A stretch of DNA of 64,000 bases from Rhodoferax sp. GTDB taxonomy: Bacteria; Pseudomonadota; Gammaproteobacteria; Burkholderiales; Burkholderiaceae_C. Of this stretch, positions 60,020-64,000 are shown one piece after another. The notes beneath the pieces are model-generated. The model did not search any database and was not told where the DNA came from. It was given only the letters and a program-made list of their open reading frames with translations. The position numbers were made by a program, and so were the translations under genes. The number at the start of each line of letters is the position of its first letter. Positions within the stretch are counted from its first letter, which is position 1. The stretch covers positions 1 to 64,000 of the forward strand of contig VMTC01000078.1 of the NCBI GenBank assembly GCA_013791765.1, in the 5' to 3' direction.

Positions 60020-60353
60020 TCAATCAAATTGATGGGCGCCAAGGCCCTCAACACGAAAGTGAATGCTAGCGAATTGCATTGTCCCGCGTAAGCGGGTAAG
60101 CACTTAGGTAGTTTTACTGGTCCGACTCCAGGAGCAAGCCCTTGGACCAAGCGCACAGTGTTGCGCTGCTGATGACTCAAAGGTAGCCAACAGGCCAAAA
60201 TTTAGTGGAATTTAATTCCTTTTTTTTATTAATTTTGCAATCTATATTTAATATGAATATTTATTGAAATAAATCGACATATTTTTACCAATTGTAATTA
60301 CTAATTTCGTATTTAAACCAGTACCATGCTGCTATCAATTTCTGGAGCAGTCT
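60020..60353. other. Intergenic region between livG and glmS, partly AT-rich
   Basis: Divergent promoters for livG and glmS must lie here. About 60196-60315 is strongly AT-rich (ATTTAAT-type runs), unlike the rest of the window. A small dyad CCCGC-GTAA-GCGGG lies near 60088-60101 and CTTGGACCAAG near 60138. GGAG lies before the glmS ATG. No glmS ribozyme or conserved leader was recognised. Confidence 0.5.
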
Positions 60354-62237
60354 ATGTGCGGCATTGTCGGCGCGGTATCAAACCGCAACATCGTTCCCAT
60401 CCTCGTGCAGGGCCTGGCACGGCTTGAGTACCGGGGTTACGACTCCTGCGGTGTTGCGGTGTACGTCAACGGGCTGCAACGCGCCCGCAGCACAGCCCGC
60501 GTTGCCGAGCTGGCCGAGCAGGTCAGCGCCAGTCATCTTGAAGGCAGCACCGGCATCGCCCACACCCGCTGGGCCACTCACGGCGCCCCCGTGGTGCACA
60601 ACGCGCACCCGCACTTCAGTCACGGAGCGGGCGCCGATGCCTACAGTCGCCCCGGGCGCATCGCGCTGGTGCACAACGGCATCATTGAGAACCATGACCA
60701 GCTGCGCGCCATGCTACAGGCCAAAGGTTATGTGTTTCAGAGCCAGACCGACACCGAAGTCATCGCCCACTTGATCGACAGCCGCTACGACGGCGATCTG
60801 TTTGAAGCGGTCAAGGCTGCGATAGCGCAGTTGCGCGGCGCCTACGCCATTGCCGTGTTCTGCAAGGACGAGCCACAGCGGCTGATTGGCGCGCGGGCTG
60901 GCTCGCCGCTGATTCTGGGCGTGGGCCAAGGCGGCCAAGAGCACTTTTTGGCCAGCGATGCAATGGCGCTGGCGGGCGTCACTGACCAGATCGTATATTT
61001 GGATGAAGGCGACGTCGTCGACATTCAGATCGGCAAATATTGGCTGTTTGACAAACAAGGCAAACCGGTACCGGCGGCACAGCGTCCGGTCAAAACCGTG
61101 CACGCGCACAGTGGTGCGGCCGAGCTGGGACCGTATCGCCACTTCATGCAAAAAGAGATTTTTGAGCAGCCGCGCGCCATTGCCGACACCCTGCAAGGCG
61201 TTGATGGCATCGTGCCAGAACTGTTTGACCAACAGATGAACCATGCGCCAGGCAGCAACGCAGCGCATGTTTTCAAAGAAATCGACTCGGTACTTATTCT
61301 GGCCTGCGGCACCAGCTACTACAGCGGCTGTACCGCCAAGTATTGGCTGGAAAGCATTGCCAAAATCCCGACCCAGGTCGAAGTGGCGAGCGAATACCGC
61401 TACCGCGAGTCAGTGCCCAACCCGCGCACTCTTGTGGTCACCATCACCCAGTCCGGCGAAACCGCCGACACCCTGGCCGCTTTGCGCCACGCCCAAAGTC
61501 TGGGCATGACGCACACGCTGACCATCTGCAACGTGGCCACCAGTGCCATGGTGCGCGAGTGCGAGCTCACCTACATCACCCGGGCAGGTATCGAAATTGG
61601 CGTGGCCTCCACCAAAGCATTCACCGCGCAGCTGGCGGGCCTGTTCTTGCTGACGCTGGCATTGGCCCAGGCCAAGGGCAGCCTGAGCGAGATCGAGGAA
61701 GCGCGCCACCTCAAGGCCATGCGCCATTTGCCCGCTGCCCTGCAAGCCGTGCTGGCGCTGGAGCCCCAGATCATTGCCTGGGCTGAAGATTTTGCCAAAA
61801 AAGAAAATGCACTCTTTTTGGGCCGTGGCCTGCATTACCCGATCGCCCTGGAAGGCGCGCTCAAGCTCAAGGAAATCAGCTACATCCACGCCGAGGCCTA
61901 CCCGGCCGGTGAGCTCAAGCATGGCCCGCTGGCGCTGGTGACCAGCGCCATGCCGGTGGTCACGGTGGCGCCCAACGATGCACTACTGGAAAAACTCAAG
62001 AGCAATATGCACGAGGTGCGCGCCCGTGGCGGCGTGCTCTATGTGTTGGCCGATGCGGATAGCCACATCGAGTCAGGCGAAGGCATTCACGTGATCCGCA
62101 TGCCCGAGCATTACGGCGAACTCTCGCCACTGCTGCATGTGGTGCCGCTGCAGTTGTTGGCCTACCACACAGCGTGCGCCAGAGGCACCGATGTGGACAA
62201 GCCGCGAAACCTGGCGAAATCGGTCACAGTTGAATAG
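60354..62237 (+). CDS. glmS: Glutamine--fructose-6-phosphate aminotransferase (isomerizing)
   Basis: A 627-residue enzyme making glucosamine-6-phosphate, the first step to UDP-GlcNAc. The catalytic Cys is at the new N-terminus ([12 protein letters not shown]), followed by [12 protein letters not shown] and [11 protein letters not shown]-domain motifs are [10 protein letters not shown] near residue 320, [17 protein letters not shown], and a late [25 protein letters not shown]. It is longer than the E. coli 609-residue enzyme by about 18 residues. GGAG precedes the ATG by eight bases. It stands alone on this strand. Confidence 0.97.
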   Translation: MCGIVGAVSNRNIVPILVQGLARLEYRGYDSCGVAVYVNGLQRARSTARVAELAEQVSASHLEGSTGIAHTRWATHGAPVVHNAHPHFSHGAGADAYSRPGRIALVHNGIIENHDQLRAMLQAKGYVFQSQTDTEVIAHLIDSRYDGDLFEAVKAAIAQLRGAYAIAVFCKDEPQRLIGARAGSPLILGVGQGGQEHFLASDAMALAGVTDQIVYLDEGDVVDIQIGKYWLFDKQGKPVPAAQRPVKTVHAHSGAAELGPYRHFMQKEIFEQPRAIADTLQGVDGIVPELFDQQMNHAPGSNAAHVFKEIDSVLILACGTSYYSGCTAKYWLESIAKIPTQVEVASEYRYRESVPNPRTLVVTITQSGETADTLAALRHAQSLGMTHTLTICNVATSAMVRECELTYITRAGIEIGVASTKAFTAQLAGLFLLTLALAQAKGSLSEIEEARHLKAMRHLPAALQAVLALEPQIIAWAEDFAKKENALFLGRGLHYPIALEGALKLKEISYIHAEAYPAGELKHGPLALVTSAMPVVTVAPNDALLEKLKSNMHEVRARGGVLYVLADADSHIESGEGIHVIRMPEHYGELSPLLHVVPLQLLAYHTACARGTDVDKPRNLAKSVTVE

Positions 62238-62543
62238 GGTTCGCAGGTACTTTTCATGTATTGTTCATATAAATAATGTCTGTAAACCGAAAATAAAGAC
62301 TGTAAAAATAATTTCACATCGCGGGTATTCCGCGCAATTAAAGTCGAAGCAGGCCATTCGTCCGACTGGACTCGACCCAAAGGACACTTGGGCCTGGCAA
62401 TTCTCGCTACCCACAAGCGGTCATTGATTCCCGTAATTTCTGGGGCGGGTTTGCTGCCAGCAGCCCAGCTGTCAGCTATGTGTGAAGGCGATCAATCGCG
62501 ACCGCACCTGCTGACACAGGCGAATGCGGTGAAGCCCAGAATG
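62238..62543. other. Intergenic region after glmS
   Basis: No gene is recognised between the convergent glmS and MFS genes. An AT-rich part is at 62250-62320, and a 5-bp stem hairpin CGCGG-GTATT-CCGCG lies near 62322-62336 without a T-run. Confidence 0.45.
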
Positions 62544-63743
62544 CTAATCTTCCAATGGCAATTGAGGTGTAAAAAGCCATCGGGCGGCCAACACTGGCAC
62601 GAGAACAGCATAAAGCGCGATGCCTCCCGCTAATGCCGATAGCGGCGTAGTCGCTTCCAATGCAAGCCCAAAGGCAATTGGCGACACGGCAGTGGCAATG
62701 ACCATCAAGCCGGTGTGAACGCCGCGCACCATGCCAAGGTTTTCCACTCCGAAAATCTCGGCCCACAAAGACCCCGACACCACGCTGTTTGCCCCGGCTG
62801 TGATCCCCAGTCCCAAGAACAAACCCCAAAGCGTCATTTGCGACGGAGCTAAGGCCGCCAGCAATAAACCAACGGCAAGTGGTAGCAGATACAGGCGAAA
62901 CACCATGACAATGCTGCGCTGGCCAACCCAGCGCCCAGTCAGCCAAGTTGTACCGGCTTGCGCTAGTGCAAATCCTATAAAACCCTGTGCCACCTGTACC
63001 GCCGACCAGTTGCGTAGTGTCGACAATGCCCCCAGGTGCAAAAAAACCGCCGTCACTACAAAGGGAGATACCAACACGACAGACAAAACCGCGTAAAAAG
63101 TGGGTCGACGCAAGAGTTGTCGCCGAAGCAGGCGCGCCACTGGCGCGCCTTGGGCATCCAAATGCGCAGGCACACGCGGCAAGCGTCTTGCTGTCATGCG
63201 AAGCGCCGGAAGTGCAACCAGAAGCACCAAAACGGCAGCCCCGGCCCAGACCCATCTCCACGATGTCAAGCCCAGCATTGCTGTTACGCCCAACGGCAGC
63301 AATGCCTCACCCAAAATAAAGCCAAACGTCGCTGTGGCAATGCTGCGCCCACGATGGCGTGCATAACGCGTTGCAGTCACGATCGCCATGTGGCCTGTAA
63401 GTCCCTGCCCACCAAGACGTAGACAAAATAGGCCCAGCAACAGCATAAGTGGTCCGCTGGCAAGGGCCATCAACAAAGTGCCGAGCCCCAATACTCCAAG
63501 TGCCAGGGTGATCGCCCGACGTATCGTTAGTCGGTCAGCCAGTGCCCCAAGCCAGAACATCAACACACCGCTGATCCCGGTTGCGACACCATACAAGGCT
63601 CCCCATTGGGATTCCCTCAAAAACAGCTCTTGCTGGATGGATGCACCGAACAGACCGATGAAAAACGACTGCCCAACGCTGGACATGAGGGCCGCAGTTA
63701 AGCCAAAGGCGGCAGCGCGACGGTAGTGAATGTGGGAAGGCAA
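62544..63743 (-). CDS. MFS-family transporter
   Basis: A 399-residue protein with about twelve membrane helices. The first half has the MFS loop pattern GVLMFWLGALADRLTIRRA after helix 2 and FCLRLGGQGLTGHMAIVTAT in helix 4-5. The last helices include PLSALAGGIALYAVLVPVLAA. The substrate is unknown. It starts at ATG 63743 with no clear operon partner in view. Confidence 0.85.
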   Translation of the reverse strand: MPSHIHYRRAAAFGLTAALMSSVGQSFFIGLFGASIQQELFLRESQWGALYGVATGISGVLMFWLGALADRLTIRRAITLALGVLGLGTLLMALASGPLMLLLGLFCLRLGGQGLTGHMAIVTATRYARHRGRSIATATFGFILGEALLPLGVTAMLGLTSWRWVWAGAAVLVLLVALPALRMTARRLPRVPAHLDAQGAPVARLLRRQLLRRPTFYAVLSVVLVSPFVVTAVFLHLGALSTLRNWSAVQVAQGFIGFALAQAGTTWLTGRWVGQRSIVMVFRLYLLPLAVGLLLAALAPSQMTLWGLFLGLGITAGANSVVSGSLWAEIFGVENLGMVRGVHTGLMVIATAVSPIAFGLALEATTPLSALAGGIALYAVLVPVLAARWLFTPQLPLED

Positions 63744-64000
63744 AAATTTTATAGAGATAGTCTGCAGGCGGTGATATCAGCAAACACAGACAACAGGAGA
63801 TTTAGTAAAGCGCTAGTCACAACGACGCCCTGGGCATTCGCTGCGTCATTCGCAATAGCTGACTACACAGCACACGGATCCTCGTAAGAGGTTCTGCAGA
63901 TTGCAGTGCCATGGGGTATTCAAAAACCGCGCAATGGGTGGTGGCAAGCGGGGTTCCAATCTACGTATTTTAGGGTCATCAACAGGTCCTGGATAAGAAT
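63744..64000. other. Window end without a recognised gene
   Basis: No convincing gene is seen in the last 257 bases. The likely MFS promoter lies here on the minus strand. Confidence 0.5.

Noticed and set aside
60196..60353. glmS ribozyme leader
   Set aside because: That ribozyme is known from Gram-positive bacteria, and no matching core was seen in this leader.

Overview
The window is a GC-rich, gene-dense chromosomal segment of a betaproteobacterium, most likely a Comamonadaceae member close to Rhodoferax, Polaromonas or Albidiferax. This rests on the look of the proteins (DUF3422, TctD/TctE-like two-component pair, RPFE-type protein next to recJ, TrpS with a C-terminal extension). It also rests on many copies of a roughly 50-bp interspersed repeat with the cores TAGCTGCT and GGGCTAGAGGCC, which I know from that family. 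No rRNA operon, CRISPR array, integrase or intact insertion sequence was seen.

Layout. 0-11.3 kb: hemH, then an accessory patch with a Phd/ParE-type toxin-antitoxin pair, a stub of a cobalamin adenosyltransferase gene, a MazEF pair, an AAA/DUF4143 ATPase behind a 32-bp perfect palindrome, and a 1390-residue SNF2 helicase; then a DUF3422 gene. The whole block is bracketed by two direct copies of a roughly 400-bp non-coding repeat that carries a covarying hairpin. 11.3-17.3 kb: a multi-PAS diguanylate cyclase, an orphan GspE-type ATPase, a spermidine-synthase-like protein and a truncated uracil-DNA-glycosylase-family gene. 17.3-23.1 kb: an exosortase/PEP-CTERM accessory locus with two N-acyl amino acid synthase-like acyltransferases, two PEP-CTERM proteins facing away from each other, a PaaK-like adenylate-forming enzyme, a strong sigma-54 promoter, and small inverted-repeat elements sitting on stop codons. 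No exosortase gene is present here.

23.3-38.6 kb is mostly housekeeping: tatD, a polyamine-type ABC transporter (binding protein, ATPase, two permeases), lolCD preceded by a PIN/RHH toxin-antitoxin pair, recJ, a PHP phosphatase, a DMT transporter, a YciO/Sua5 protein, an M50 protease, trpS and tRNA-Ser(CGA). 38.9-53.8 kb: a GGDEF-EAL protein, a TctDE-like two-component system, cca, a glutathione S-transferase, a lytic transglycosylase divergent from the 5-formyl-THF cyclo-ligase gene (this pair bracketed by two copies of a large inverted-repeat element), sdaA, a DUF6279 lipoprotein, and glmU followed by a sensorless histidine kinase. 53.8-64 kb: an Lrp regulator, a second DMT transporter, a branched-chain/aromatic amino-acid-type ABC transporter (livG-F-K-H-M order), glmS and an MFS transporter.

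The main non-genic signals are: the duplicated structured element at 1-403 and 10803-11206; the roughly 50-bp repeat that is read through in frame inside several protein genes; and the element-decorated PEP-CTERM/N-acyl amino acid synthase locus with its sigma-54 promoter. All calls come from reading the sequence and from knowledge of the families. No database search was run.
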